Origin: G963674685 sp963674685
GTDB lineage: Bacteria; Lernaellota; Lernaellaia; JACKCT01
NCBI GenBank assembly: GCA_963674685.2
Contig: CAXXWT010000009.1
Coordinates: 186,001-250,000 of the forward strand
DNA length: 64,000 nucleotides
Direction of reading: 5' to 3'
Shown here: piece by piece, positions 24,002 to 32,097 of the stretch
Layout of the letters: each line of letters begins with the position of its first letter
How positions within the stretch are numbered: the first letter of the stretch is position 1
Made by a program: the position numbers and the translations under genes
Notes under the pieces: generated by a model
What the model saw: the letters and a program-made list of their open reading frames with translations, nothing else
Told to the model about the DNA's origin: nothing
Databases searched by the model: none

Positions 24002-25004
24002 ACGGATTGAGCGTCTGCAGGCCGTAAGGCGGCGAAGCGTTCACGAGAAGGCCGGGCGTGCACTTGAGGCGGACCTGCGTGAATTCTTCGTCGGGCATTT
24101 CGGCGGATAAAACATATTCGCCGGGCGGCACGTTGAGGAATATCGCCCCGCCGTCCCCCGTGGTTTCCGTCAGGCCCCGCTGAGGCAGATCGATAATCGG
24201 CCAGCCCGGAATCTCGATGATCTCGAAATAAAAAGGTCCCTGTTCCGGCGGCAAAGGCGGATCGATTCCGACCACCGCTCCGGCGATTCCCGGGGAAAAC
24301 GGCGTGCCGCCGGCTTCCGTCACCGTGGTGGCGATCTGACATTTATCCGGATCGAGCCACTCCCAAAGATAAACGGACATGGCCCATACGATGGCGCGAG
24401 GCGGAACCTGAAATGAAATGTCGCCAATTCCCTCTTCACCGGGTACGAGCGTGGCAGACTGCGTGGGGTAGAATTCGTCATGTCGGTGGATGAGGGTCAT
24501 ATCCCGCCCGACGCGTGCGCCTTCGAGATCAAACTCCCCTTCGGCATCGACGACAACCGGTTCGATATCAGGATACTCCAGAACTTCGACGCGGCCTCCC
24601 TCCAGGTAATCGAAAGTCCAGTCGAATCGGTAAACCTTGCCGCCCGCCGATGTGCGCGGCGTTGTATCGTCATCATTGTCGCCCGTGTCATCGTCATCGC
24701 CTGTCGTATCGTCGTCTCCAGAATCATCGTCGGCATCGTCGTCTGGAGGCGAAGCCGTATCATCGTCCGCGGAATCATCGTCGACATCGTCGTCTGCAGG
24801 CGAAGCCGTATCATCATTGACGTCGTCATCGAGATCATCGTTTGCCGCATCATCATCGGGCGTGTCGTCGGCGTCGTCATTGGGATTTTCAGCGTCGCTT
24901 TCGGAATCATCGGAATCCGACGAGCTTTCGCAGGCCGCAAAGATCGCGACAACCGCGAGGGCGATAAAAAGGAACAATATAAAATTTCTCGTCATAGCTT
25001 TCAT
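24000..25004 (-). CDS. Asp-rich lipoprotein of unknown function
   Basis: 334 aa. The lipobox is IFAAC (Cys25). Residues ~28-115 are almost entirely Asp with Ala, Ser and Thr, including two near-identical 17-residue units (DDDTASPxDDDxDDDS). A globular C-terminal domain (~120-334) follows, with YRFDWTFDYLEGGRVEVLEYP and GGAIFLNVPPGEYVLSAEM. The latter looks like a carboxypeptidase-regulatory or SdrD-B-type beta-sandwich with a Gly-x-Tyr turn. No catalytic residues seen. It converges on the propeller gene with only 36 bp between stops. Confidence 0.8.
   Translation of the reverse strand: MKAMTRNFILFLFIALAVVAIFAACESSSDSDDSESDAENPNDDADDTPDDDAANDDLDDDVNDDTASPADDDVDDDSADDDTASPPDDDADDDSGDDDTTGDDDDTGDNDDDTTPRTSAGGKVYRFDWTFDYLEGGRVEVLEYPDIEPVVVDAEGEFDLEGARVGRDMTLIHRHDEFYPTQSATLVPGEEGIGDISFQVPPRAIVWAMSVYLWEWLDPDKCQIATTVTEAGGTPFSPGIAGAVVGIDPPLPPEQGPFYFEIIEIPGWPIIDLPQRGLTETTGDGGAIFLNVPPGEYVLSAEMPDEEFTQVRLKCTPGLLVNASPPYGLQTLNP
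24722..24823 (-). repeat. tandem 51-bp duplication in Asp-rich linker
   Basis: Two 51-bp units (24722-24772 and 24773-24823) differ at only a few bases over most of their length. They encode two 17-residue copies in the acidic linker. This is a recent in-frame duplication that changes linker length. Confidence 0.75.
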
Positions 25005-25197
25005 TTTTTTCTCAATTCATGGGAACTTCGTTTTACGACCGGGGCGAAGCTTGCGGGCAAATCAAAAAAAATCAAACGGCAAATCACCGCAATTTATTTT
25101 CGCTCATTTTTCACGACATTGAAATACTGCAATTTCGCCGCGCCTGTGATATGGTTTTTCGGTCATTTTCAAAAAACAACATCTCGGGGGTTTCCCA

Positions 25198-26277
25198 ATG
25201 CCCAAGCGAGTTCTGGTCACGGGGGCTTGCGGCTTTACCGGATCGCATATGGTCAAGCGCCTGCACGAAGCGGGATACGATGTGACGGCTACGGATCTGG
25301 CCCGCGGCGCGCACGCCGAATACTACTGCGAGCAGGGCGACCTCCATCCGATCTACATCGAGGATCACCTGAAAGAACTCGGCGTCAAATTCATTCCCGC
25401 CGATTTGACCGACGCGGAAAATCTAAAAGATGTGTTTGCGGGCGGCTCCTATTGGGCGGTTTTCAACGTGGCGTCCCTTTATGATTATTTCGCGCCCCTG
25501 GATTTGCTGCGAAAAGTCAACGTCGAAGGCACGCGCAACCTGGCCCGGCTTTGCGTGGAGCATCGCGCGGGGCATTTCCTGCACTGGAGCACCGACGGCG
25601 TTTACGGCGAGATTGAAAATCCGCCCGGCGACGAGGATCATCCTTTCAACCCGCCGAACAACTATTCCATATCGAAGGTCGAGCAGGAGACAATGCTGTG
25701 GGAGTTTCACCGGGAGCAGGGCCTGCCTCTCACGGTCCTTCGCCCGGCGCCCATCTACGGGCCGAATCATCGCTACGGCGTGTTTCATATCCTTTACACG
25801 CTGCAGAAAATGGGCTCGGCTTTCGTGTTAAGCCTCTGGCCCAAAGAGTATAAGCTCATGGTCCCGTCGGTGCATGTGACGGACCTGGTCGACGCCGCCG
25901 CCTTTATGGCCGAAAATAAGGAGAAATGCCTTGGCGAAGCGTATAACATTTTGTCCGACTGCATCTGCCAGGAAGATTTCATGGAGTTCGTGTTCAAGGC
26001 GCTGGGCGTTCCCTACAAGCGAATCCCGGTACCCTGGCCGATCTACAAATACGGGGCGAAGCGGGCGCTTGTATTAACCAAGCGCCTGGATGCGCGCGCC
26101 CGGGCCGCCGGAACGCGCCCGAAGATCGATGTGCCGATGGTGGAATACGTTACGCATCAATACTGGTTTTCCAATCAAAAAATCAAAGACCTCGGTTTTC
26201 AGTTCAAGTATCCGGATCCCAGGCCCGGGATATGGGACTACATAACGTGGTGCAAGGAAAGGGGGTGGCTTAAATGA
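25198..26277 (+). CDS. NAD-dependent epimerase/dehydratase (3-beta-HSD-like extended SDR)
   Basis: 359 aa, extended short-chain dehydrogenase. The Rossmann motif VTGACGFTGSHMVKRLHE lies at residues 7-24, and Asp33 (ATDLARG) favours NAD over NADP. The active site has Ser (HWSTDGVYG) and Tyr-x-x-x-Lys (NNYSISKVEQE). The substrate half ends with QYWFSNQKIKDLGFQFKYPDP, a pattern common in 3-beta-hydroxysteroid dehydrogenase/isomerase-like and sugar-epimerase-like proteins, so the substrate may be a sterol- or hopanoid-type lipid or a nucleotide sugar. GGGGG precedes the ATG. It overlaps the next small membrane gene by ATGA. Confidence 0.9.
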   Translation: MPKRVLVTGACGFTGSHMVKRLHEAGYDVTATDLARGAHAEYYCEQGDLHPIYIEDHLKELGVKFIPADLTDAENLKDVFAGGSYWAVFNVASLYDYFAPLDLLRKVNVEGTRNLARLCVEHRAGHFLHWSTDGVYGEIENPPGDEDHPFNPPNNYSISKVEQETMLWEFHREQGLPLTVLRPAPIYGPNHRYGVFHILYTLQKMGSAFVLSLWPKEYKLMVPSVHVTDLVDAAAFMAENKEKCLGEAYNILSDCICQEDFMEFVFKALGVPYKRIPVPWPIYKYGAKRALVLTKRLDARARAAGTRPKIDVPMVEYVTHQYWFSNQKIKDLGFQFKYPDPRPGIWDYITWCKERGWLK

Positions 26278-26630
26278 GAATCTTTATCTGGGACGCGCCG
26301 ATCCTCATCCTTCTCGGTTTCGTTTACGCACTGGCCTACGCCAAGCTGTTTGTCGACAAGCATCCCGACTTCTACGTGCATATCGGGTTTATCACCGTCA
26401 TGGCATTTTGGATCAACGCAGCCTTCGCCTGGTTCGGGTGCGACCCATGGGGCCTGGAGGCGCATTTCAGGATTGTTCCAAAAGCCATCGCGATTCCCTT
26501 CACCCTCTCTTATCCTCTGTGGCTGATTTGGGGCGGTACGCGGGCTTTTCACCTGTTCGGCCGTTCGCCCAGGCAGGGAGGATTCTTATGGATATTTTCC
26601 CTGAAGGACAGAACCAAATCCTTTAAGTGA
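26274..26630 (+). CDS. small membrane protein coupled to the epimerase
   Basis: 118 aa with three hydrophobic segments: APILILLGFVYALAYAKLFV (8-27), IGFITVMAFWINAAFAWFG (37-55) and AIAIPFTLSYPLWLIWG (71-87). I do not recognise a family. The start overlaps the epimerase stop (ATGA), so the two are translated together. The epimerase substrate is then more likely a membrane lipid, since this partner sits in the membrane; that is inference. Confidence 0.75.
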   Translation: MRIFIWDAPILILLGFVYALAYAKLFVDKHPDFYVHIGFITVMAFWINAAFAWFGCDPWGLEAHFRIVPKAIAIPFTLSYPLWLIWGGTRAFHLFGRSPRQGGFLWIFSLKDRTKSFK

Positions 26631-26663
26631 AAAGTGACCCTGAGGCCTCATAACTATTCACTT
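26625..26663. terminator. possible bidirectional terminator-like inverted repeat
   Basis: AAGTGAA (26625-26631) pairs with TTCACTT (26657-26663) around an inner perfect palindrome, TGAGGCCTCA (26641-26650). The stop codons of the two convergent genes lie inside the two arms. There is no long T-run. Confidence 0.4.
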
Positions 26664-27881
26664 TAATAGCGCGTTGGCGATATCGATGATCGTCAGCAGC
26701 GTGTCCCGCAATGCGTTCGGATCGGGATCGACGAAAATTTCGCTGATATTGATTTCGGGGTAATCGGGCAGGGCGTCGATGACGATGGGGCCCAGTTCGA
26801 TCGGCAGCAAATCCAGGCCGTACAATAATTCGTTGAAATCCGCGGGTGTGATCGTCGCCGTGTCGGACGGATCGGAATCGGCTTCGGTTCCTTCGTAAAA
26901 CGCCGGAGGCAGAAGGTCCGCCAGGTATTGAAGCGCCGCCGCAAGGTCGGGATTCAGTTCCAGGTCGTCGCCGATATCGACCGGATCCTTATAGGGCGTG
27001 TAAACGCCGTCGGCGTTTCGGTCAAAATATCGGACCTGATAAATCGATCGGTCGAGCGCGGCATTGGTCATGCAATCGTACGTGTCCGCAATGCGCGCAA
27101 AGGCGTTGCCCAGGTCAATGGCGGTCTGCTGCAGATATGGCGATCCGTCTTCGCGATAGCGCAGGAAACTCGGCTCGGCTTCGCTGGTCAGCAGGTTTTC
27201 GATGAGTTCCAGATAGGCCAGGACAAGTTCGTTCGATTCGGTGACTTCCTCCGTGTCGGGCAAAATCAGCAACGTAGGATCGAAGCTCAAATCCACGGAC
27301 AGAAGGAAGTTCATCAGCGCGTTCAACACCGCGTCGAGTCCGCCGAGAAAAGCCACGTCGCATTGATCGAACCGGCCGGAAAATTCCATTAGAGCCGATT
27401 CGTCGATCATGATCGCATAGCGCTCGATGTCGAATTCAAAATTCGACGCCGTGGCGAGTGTTTCGTACAATTCCTCGTTTTCAAACAAACGCCCGCCGAC
27501 ATTTTCGTACAGATACTCGTGGATGGAACTGGAAAACTCCGGCTGCGTCTGCAGGGACTTGGCCGCCTGATCATTGGCCTGATCTTCAAAACTGATGCTG
27601 CTGATGGTTCCGATGATCTGGTCGATCAGATTCGGCAGCCGAATAAGTCTGGCGAGAAAAAGCCCGAATTGGGCGTCTTCGCTGTCGTGTTTGATGTCAA
27701 GCGCCGCTTCGAAAGCCTTCTCGGCTTCAAGGCTTTCGTTTTCCGTCAGATAGTGTTTGCCGAGGTTGACGTAATCCTGCGCCGTGTATTCATCTTCGTC
27801 GTTGTCGTCATCGGCGGCGCAGCCGATCAGGATTGCGCAAAAAATGAAAATGGGAATGAGCAACGCATTGCGAATCGTCAT
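26658..27881 (-). CDS. TPR-like lipoprotein of unknown function
   Basis: 407 aa. The frame is open far upstream (to 28142), but the ATG at 27881 starts a proper signal peptide with lipobox ILIGC (Cys21), and the upstream part would overlap the next gene. The mature protein begins with an acidic linker (DDDNDEDEY), then YTAQDYVNLGKHYLTENESLEAEKAFEAALDIKHDSE, which is a clear tetratricopeptide unit (only one or two recognisable). The remainder is helical and acidic with no motif I know. It is divergent from the ceramidase-like gene. Confidence 0.8.
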   Translation of the reverse strand: MTIRNALLIPIFIFCAILIGCAADDDNDEDEYTAQDYVNLGKHYLTENESLEAEKAFEAALDIKHDSEDAQFGLFLARLIRLPNLIDQIIGTISSISFEDQANDQAAKSLQTQPEFSSSIHEYLYENVGGRLFENEELYETLATASNFEFDIERYAIMIDESALMEFSGRFDQCDVAFLGGLDAVLNALMNFLLSVDLSFDPTLLILPDTEEVTESNELVLAYLELIENLLTSEAEPSFLRYREDGSPYLQQTAIDLGNAFARIADTYDCMTNAALDRSIYQVRYFDRNADGVYTPYKDPVDIGDDLELNPDLAAALQYLADLLPPAFYEGTEADSDPSDTATITPADFNELLYGLDLLPIELGPIVIDALPDYPEINISEIFVDPDPNALRDTLLTIIDIANALLK

Positions 27882-28038
27882 TGAAGCACCGAACCTTTTT
27901 TTATTGTTGTTTCTTTCGCTTAAAAAAGCAGTCACATTATTAGGGGAAAGTTTTAAGACTTTCAATGCCCGGCAAAGCGGTGACGCCGGGCGATGTTTTT
28001 GGTATGAATGCGCTAAGGATAAAAAAAGGAGCTTGGAA

Positions 28039-29322
28039 ATGGCGACAAAAAAGTCAACGACAAAAAGCCCGGTGCAAGCGGGATTCGGGATCAAGGATAT
28101 AACGCCGCCGTTGCCTTTTCCCATGGGCGGCATGGCGGGCAAAGAAGAACGGCTGGCCGATAAAATCCGCGATCCTCTTTACGCGCGCGCCCTGGCGTTT
28201 TCCGACGGAAAAAAAGTCGCCGCCATTGTCTCCACGGACTTGCTTTTGACCACGGTTCCCTTGCGCACGGCGGTGGAAAAGGCCGTCGCCGAAGCCGGAA
28301 CCAATATCGACGGGTTGATGATCTCGGCCACGCACACGCATTCCGCCTGCGGGGGCTATTGGGATACGCTTTCCGCGCCGCTGTTTTTGGGGAAATACCG
28401 GCAGGCGATTTTCGACGGCCTGGTCGAGGGAATCGCATCGGCCGTCGTCGAGGCGGTCAACGATTTGCATGACGCGGAATTTTCTTTCGGTTCCGTCCAG
28501 ACGCAGGGTCTCAATTACAATCGCCGTCACAAGGATGCGCCTATCGACCGGTCGATGGGAGTACTGAAAATCAAGCGGCCGACAAAAGACATTACGGTCA
28601 TGACCTTCGGCGCGCATCCCGTGACCGTGGCCTTTCGCCAGTACGCCACGGCTTCGGCGGATTATCCGGGGGAACTGATAAAATCCGTCGAGGCCGGCGG
28701 AGATCACGGAATGTTCATCGTCGGACCCGTCGGCGCGGTCAACGTCCTTTTCCCGGAAGGGCCCATGGATATCGAAGTGCATCTGAATTTGCTGACCCGG
28801 CTGCTTCGCGAACAAGTCGACGCGGCGCTCAAAGAGGCCGAGCCGGTCGAGGCAAATGACGTGGCTTTCGCAACCGGCGAGACTTCCGTGGAGATCACGC
28901 TTCCCCGGCTGTTCAACGAACAAAGAGCGTGGCTCGACGTTCTGGCGCTTCCGCTGCGCTTGTGGGTGCGTCGATTCGGCGCGCGGGGCCTGGGCGGACG
29001 ACACCGGACGCGCGTTCCCGTCATTCGCGTCGGCGAAATGATCTTTACGGGTTTTCCTTCGGATATGGGACCGGGCGTGGGCTTCGCCGCAAGAAAGTTG
29101 GTCGACGAAGCCGGCCTCAAAACTTTTAGCACCGCGTCCCAGACCGACGATTACGTCGGCTACGTGCACATGCCCGAGGATTACAAACTTCTCGAATGGG
29201 AAGACAAAGACGCCCGCTGGATGTGCATCTACGAAAACGCCATGGCCTTCGGCGGCCGCAACATGGGCGTAAAGCTGGTCGATGCTTTTAAGGATGCGCT
29301 GGCGGGAGTAGCGAAGAGTTAG
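28039..29322 (+). CDS. neutral/alkaline ceramidase N-terminal-domain protein
   Basis: 427 aa. The start is taken at 28039, where AGGAG lies about 10 nt upstream; the open frame extends further but has no such site. The sequence follows the neutral ceramidase N-terminal family: AGFGIKDITPPLPFPMGGM, SATHTHSACGG with zinc ligands His99 and His101, and FGAHPVTV with His193. The family hydrolyses the amide of ceramide to sphingosine plus fatty acid, but many bacterial members lack proof of that. Where classical enzymes carry the nucleophilic Ser in a GDxSPN-type loop, this protein has GPVGAVNVLF, so activity may differ. There is no signal peptide and no C-terminal Ig-like domain, so it is short for a secreted ceramidase. 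Confidence 0.82.
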   Translation: MATKKSTTKSPVQAGFGIKDITPPLPFPMGGMAGKEERLADKIRDPLYARALAFSDGKKVAAIVSTDLLLTTVPLRTAVEKAVAEAGTNIDGLMISATHTHSACGGYWDTLSAPLFLGKYRQAIFDGLVEGIASAVVEAVNDLHDAEFSFGSVQTQGLNYNRRHKDAPIDRSMGVLKIKRPTKDITVMTFGAHPVTVAFRQYATASADYPGELIKSVEAGGDHGMFIVGPVGAVNVLFPEGPMDIEVHLNLLTRLLREQVDAALKEAEPVEANDVAFATGETSVEITLPRLFNEQRAWLDVLALPLRLWVRRFGARGLGGRHRTRVPVIRVGEMIFTGFPSDMGPGVGFAARKLVDEAGLKTFSTASQTDDYVGYVHMPEDYKLLEWEDKDARWMCIYENAMAFGGRNMGVKLVDAFKDALAGVAKS

Positions 29323-29395
29323 GAGTGATCGGTGCTCAGTGGATTAGCCGCTTGCAAAATTATTGATGGAGTCATCTTTATCTTAAAAACAACAA

Positions 29396-29418
29396 CACAG
29401 CCGAAGGGTCGCGCTGTG
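29396..29418. repeat. short inverted repeat CACAG...CTGTG
   Basis: CACAG (29396-29400) and CTGTG (29414-29418) flank a CG-rich loop. It is the left part of a palindrome-rich intergenic insert that continues to 29508. Confidence 0.45.
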
Positions 29419-29468
29419 CCTCATGTGACGTGCCAAAGAAAAACGGTTTGTCAGCCACAGCGTGTGTG

Positions 29469-29508
29469 GCACAGCCGCCCTCGGCTGTGCAAGCCCGCGT
29501 TAGCGGGC
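29469..29508. repeat. double hairpin: GCACAGCCG-CCCT-CGGCTGTGC and GCCCGC-GTTA-GCGGGC
   Basis: Two adjacent perfect stems of 9 and 6 bp. The second is the same family as 2758-2773. The first, if translated, gives the AQPPSAV/AEGGCAT-like peptides that I recall as frequent annotation artefacts in other genomes. This is a dispersed intergenic repeat placed directly before the Gfo/Idh gene. Confidence 0.7.
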
Positions 29509-29525
29509 GACGGAAAGGTGTCACA

Positions 29526-30527
29526 ATGAATGTGATCAAAGTCGGCATCTGCGGATCTGGTGGAATCATTCCCAATCACGTTGAGGCGATCAGGCGCACG
29601 GCCGGAATCAAGGTTACGGCCATTTCCAGCCGCAGCCTCGAAAACGCGCAAAAACGCGCTAAGGAATTCGCCATCCCAAAGGCCTTCGACGATCACCGCC
29701 GACTGATCGAATCGCCCGACGTGGATCTGGTCGTCATCGCGACGCCCAACTATCAGCATTGCGAGCTGGCCCTTCGCGCCTTCGAGGCCGGCAAGCACGT
29801 GATGGTGGAAAAACCCCTGGCCGTGACGATAAAAGAGGGCGAGGAAATGCTCGCCGCCTCCAAAAAAACGGGCCTGAAGCTCATCTACGCGGAAAATCTT
29901 CCCCTGGCGCCGAAATTCGCGAAGTTGATCGACATGGCCCGGGCCGGGGCTTTCGGGGAGATTTACATGGCCCGGCAGATCGAGCGGCACGCCGGTCCTT
30001 ATTCCCCCTGGTTTTTTCAAAAAGAAACGGCGGGAGGCGGCGCCATGATGGATCTGGGTTGCCACAGCATTTCCGTGATCCGCGAGATTTTCAAAGACCA
30101 AAAAGTAAAACAAGTCAAAGCCGTGCAGCGCACATACACGCACACTCAAGGCGACGTGGATGATTTTATGCTCCTTTGGATGGAATACGAATCCGGCGTG
30201 ATCGGCGCGGTGGAATCCAACTGGTGTCACTTGGGCGGCATGGATTCGGTCACGGAAGTTTTCGGGAAAGACGGCAACGGCTACGCGGATTTGATGAAGG
30301 GTTCGGGGCTTTTATCATTCGTGAAAAAAGAGAAGGTGGGCGGCCTTTGGAATGCCGACGGCTGGCAATGGCCCATGTTCGACACGGTGTTCGAATGCGG
30401 CTATCTGGCCCAGATCGAAGCCGCCGTGAAATGCATCAATAACGATGCGCCCCCGGCCCAAAGCGGCGAAGACGGCCTGGAAATCCTGAAGATAATGTTG
30501 GACGCCTACGAAAACGCGAAGAACTGA
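29526..30527 (+). CDS. Gfo/Idh/MocA family NAD(P)-dependent oxidoreductase
   Basis: 333 aa. The frame runs upstream through the palindromic repeat, but the ATG at 29526 begins the Rossmann fold directly (VIKVGICGSGGIIPNHVEAIRRT) and is preceded by GGTG. Residues 90-110 carry AGKHVMVEKPLAVT with the conserved EKP catalytic Lys. AGGGAMMDLGCHSISVIREIF near 175-195 is the conserved second-domain signature with His. These enzymes oxidise or reduce sugars, inositols or related polyols; the substrate is unknown. A GH31 and a GH4 glycosidase and a sugar symporter lie within 10 kb. Confidence 0.92.
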   Translation: MNVIKVGICGSGGIIPNHVEAIRRTAGIKVTAISSRSLENAQKRAKEFAIPKAFDDHRRLIESPDVDLVVIATPNYQHCELALRAFEAGKHVMVEKPLAVTIKEGEEMLAASKKTGLKLIYAENLPLAPKFAKLIDMARAGAFGEIYMARQIERHAGPYSPWFFQKETAGGGAMMDLGCHSISVIREIFKDQKVKQVKAVQRTYTHTQGDVDDFMLLWMEYESGVIGAVESNWCHLGGMDSVTEVFGKDGNGYADLMKGSGLLSFVKKEKVGGLWNADGWQWPMFDTVFECGYLAQIEAAVKCINNDAPPAQSGEDGLEILKIMLDAYENAKN

Positions 30528-30684
30528 TTTGGAATTAAGGAGGAGGGAGGAAGGATGAAGGAGGAGTTTCGCTAACGGAGATGTGTTTTTGAATGATTTT
30601 GCCGATATACTGGCGGGGTAACTACCCACTCGCCATTCGCCGCCAACCACTAACCATTATCCAGCAATCCACTGACTTGTCGGT

Positions 30685-31905
30685 TTATTCTATTGCTAAA
30701 AAGTCGACGATCAGATCGCTTTGCGGGTACGTGGCGAAAATCGGCACGCGGATTAAGCTGTCGCAGGGACCGTCGCCCTGCGCGAGATAAGTGAACCACA
30801 GATAGTTTCCCATCAAATCCGGGCTGATGTCATACACCAGCCCGATGCCCGCGCAACCACCGACTTCAGCGTTGATTCCCAGCACCATGTTCGTATCGAA
30901 ATTGAGCATGGAGATGAAGTTATATTGCGCGCCGCCCGGCTCGTAACCGAGGAAAAGATTCCAGTCGTCCGGCGTGCGGATGTTAAACTCCGCCTGCTGA
31001 TCGAAGATGCAGGAGTTTAGGAAAAGATCGCTGTAAAGCTCGTCGTCTCTTTGCGCCGCCAGATCCACGGGATAGAAGTTCACGGGCAGATCGCTTTTGG
31101 CGATCACGGCGAATATGGGCAGATTGACGTAACAGTCGCAGGGACCGCCGCTTTCCGTCGCGTAACTCACGTCGATGGAGTCCTGATCCCGATAAATGTT
31201 CATGATCTGTCCCCACACGGCGCATCCGCCGGCGCCGGTGTTGACGCCCACGACCATGTACTGCGTGAAATCGATCTCGTACCAGAGCTTGCCCGCGCGG
31301 GCGTAGCCGACGAATTCGTTCCACTGATCCTGCGAGCGGATCACGAATTCCTCGCCGTTTTGCATATCGACATTGAAAACATGCAGCGCGTCGTAGTCCA
31401 GGGAGATATCGTCGTCATCGACATCATCGTCCGCGTCGTCATCGACATCATCGTCCGCGTCGTCATCGACATCATTGTCTGCGTCGTCGTCGGGTTGCGG
31501 GAGATCGCAGGTTTCCGTAACGCAAGTGTACCACAGCGCGCAGTCGGGGAAATCTTCCCAGCACCCGATAACGCATGGCCAGGGGATTTCTTCCGGGAGA
31601 TGATTTTCGCATGCCCCGAGCGCCTCATCTCTTGTCATATCGAACAAGGCGTTGTTGCACTCATCATAATATTCACTGACCATTATATTGCAGCGCACAG
31701 ACCAGGGCGTCACCGTATCGTCGTCGTCATCATCCCCGTCGTCGTTGACGTCATCGTCATCCAAAGCAGTATCGTCATCGTCGCCGTCAATGGCGTCGTC
31801 ATCGTCATCGTCGTCGTCGCTGCTCGTGCCGATGTCGCAGGCGACCGCCGCGGAAAAAACGAAAAGAACCGTCAGGATTAAAAAGAGTCGAAAAATATTA
31901 CTCAT
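30685..31905 (-). CDS. Asp-rich lipoprotein with duplicated C-terminal domain
   Basis: 406 aa. The ATG at 31905 is preceded by AAGGGAAG. The signal peptide ends in AAVAC (Cys23). Two acidic linkers flank a small Cys-rich domain (~70-140, CNIMVSEYYDECNNALFD, CVIGCWEDFPDCALWYTC). The C-terminal ~230 residues contain two related halves: QDQWNEFVGYARAG...GVNTGAGGCAVWGQI and PDDWNLFLGYEPGG...GINAEVGGCAGIGLV. Each ends in a GGPCDCY or GDGPCDSL then P[IV]FA motif. This is an internal domain duplication, about 110 aa per unit. The fold is unknown to me. Confidence 0.82.
   Translation of the reverse strand: MSNIFRLFLILTVLFVFSAAVACDIGTSSDDDDDDDDAIDGDDDDTALDDDDVNDDGDDDDDDTVTPWSVRCNIMVSEYYDECNNALFDMTRDEALGACENHLPEEIPWPCVIGCWEDFPDCALWYTCVTETCDLPQPDDDADNDVDDDADDDVDDDADDDVDDDDISLDYDALHVFNVDMQNGEEFVIRSQDQWNEFVGYARAGKLWYEIDFTQYMVVGVNTGAGGCAVWGQIMNIYRDQDSIDVSYATESGGPCDCYVNLPIFAVIAKSDLPVNFYPVDLAAQRDDELYSDLFLNSCIFDQQAEFNIRTPDDWNLFLGYEPGGAQYNFISMLNFDTNMVLGINAEVGGCAGIGLVYDISPDLMGNYLWFTYLAQGDGPCDSLIRVPIFATYPQSDLIVDFLAIE
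31411..31482 (-). repeat. three tandem 24-bp units encoding Asp-rich octapeptides
   Basis: Units at 31411-31434, 31435-31458 and 31459-31482; the first two are identical and the third differs at two positions. They encode repeats of the type DDVDDDAD. In-frame slippage here would change linker length. Confidence 0.85.
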
Positions 31906-32097
31906 GGTTTCTTCCCTTCGCATGATAAATCGATAGCTTCTTTACATGCGGTAAATATATCACTTTGATTTTTTTTCAACAAACGAAATTTGGCGCATCA
32001 TTATTTTTCCGGTCATGAGGCGAGGTGGGCAAAAGGGCGGATTCGGGTATATTGGTCGGGATCGCAGCAAGCGGGATTGAAGATTGAAGGCTACGCG

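Noticed and set aside
30535..30580. purine-rich GGAGGAGGGAGGAAGG stretch as a ribosome-binding site
   Set aside because: No open frame follows in either direction; it is low-complexity DNA between two convergent genes.
31411..31482. short regular repeats as a possible CRISPR array
   Set aside because: The three 24-bp units have no spacers and are in frame as Asp codons of a lipoprotein.
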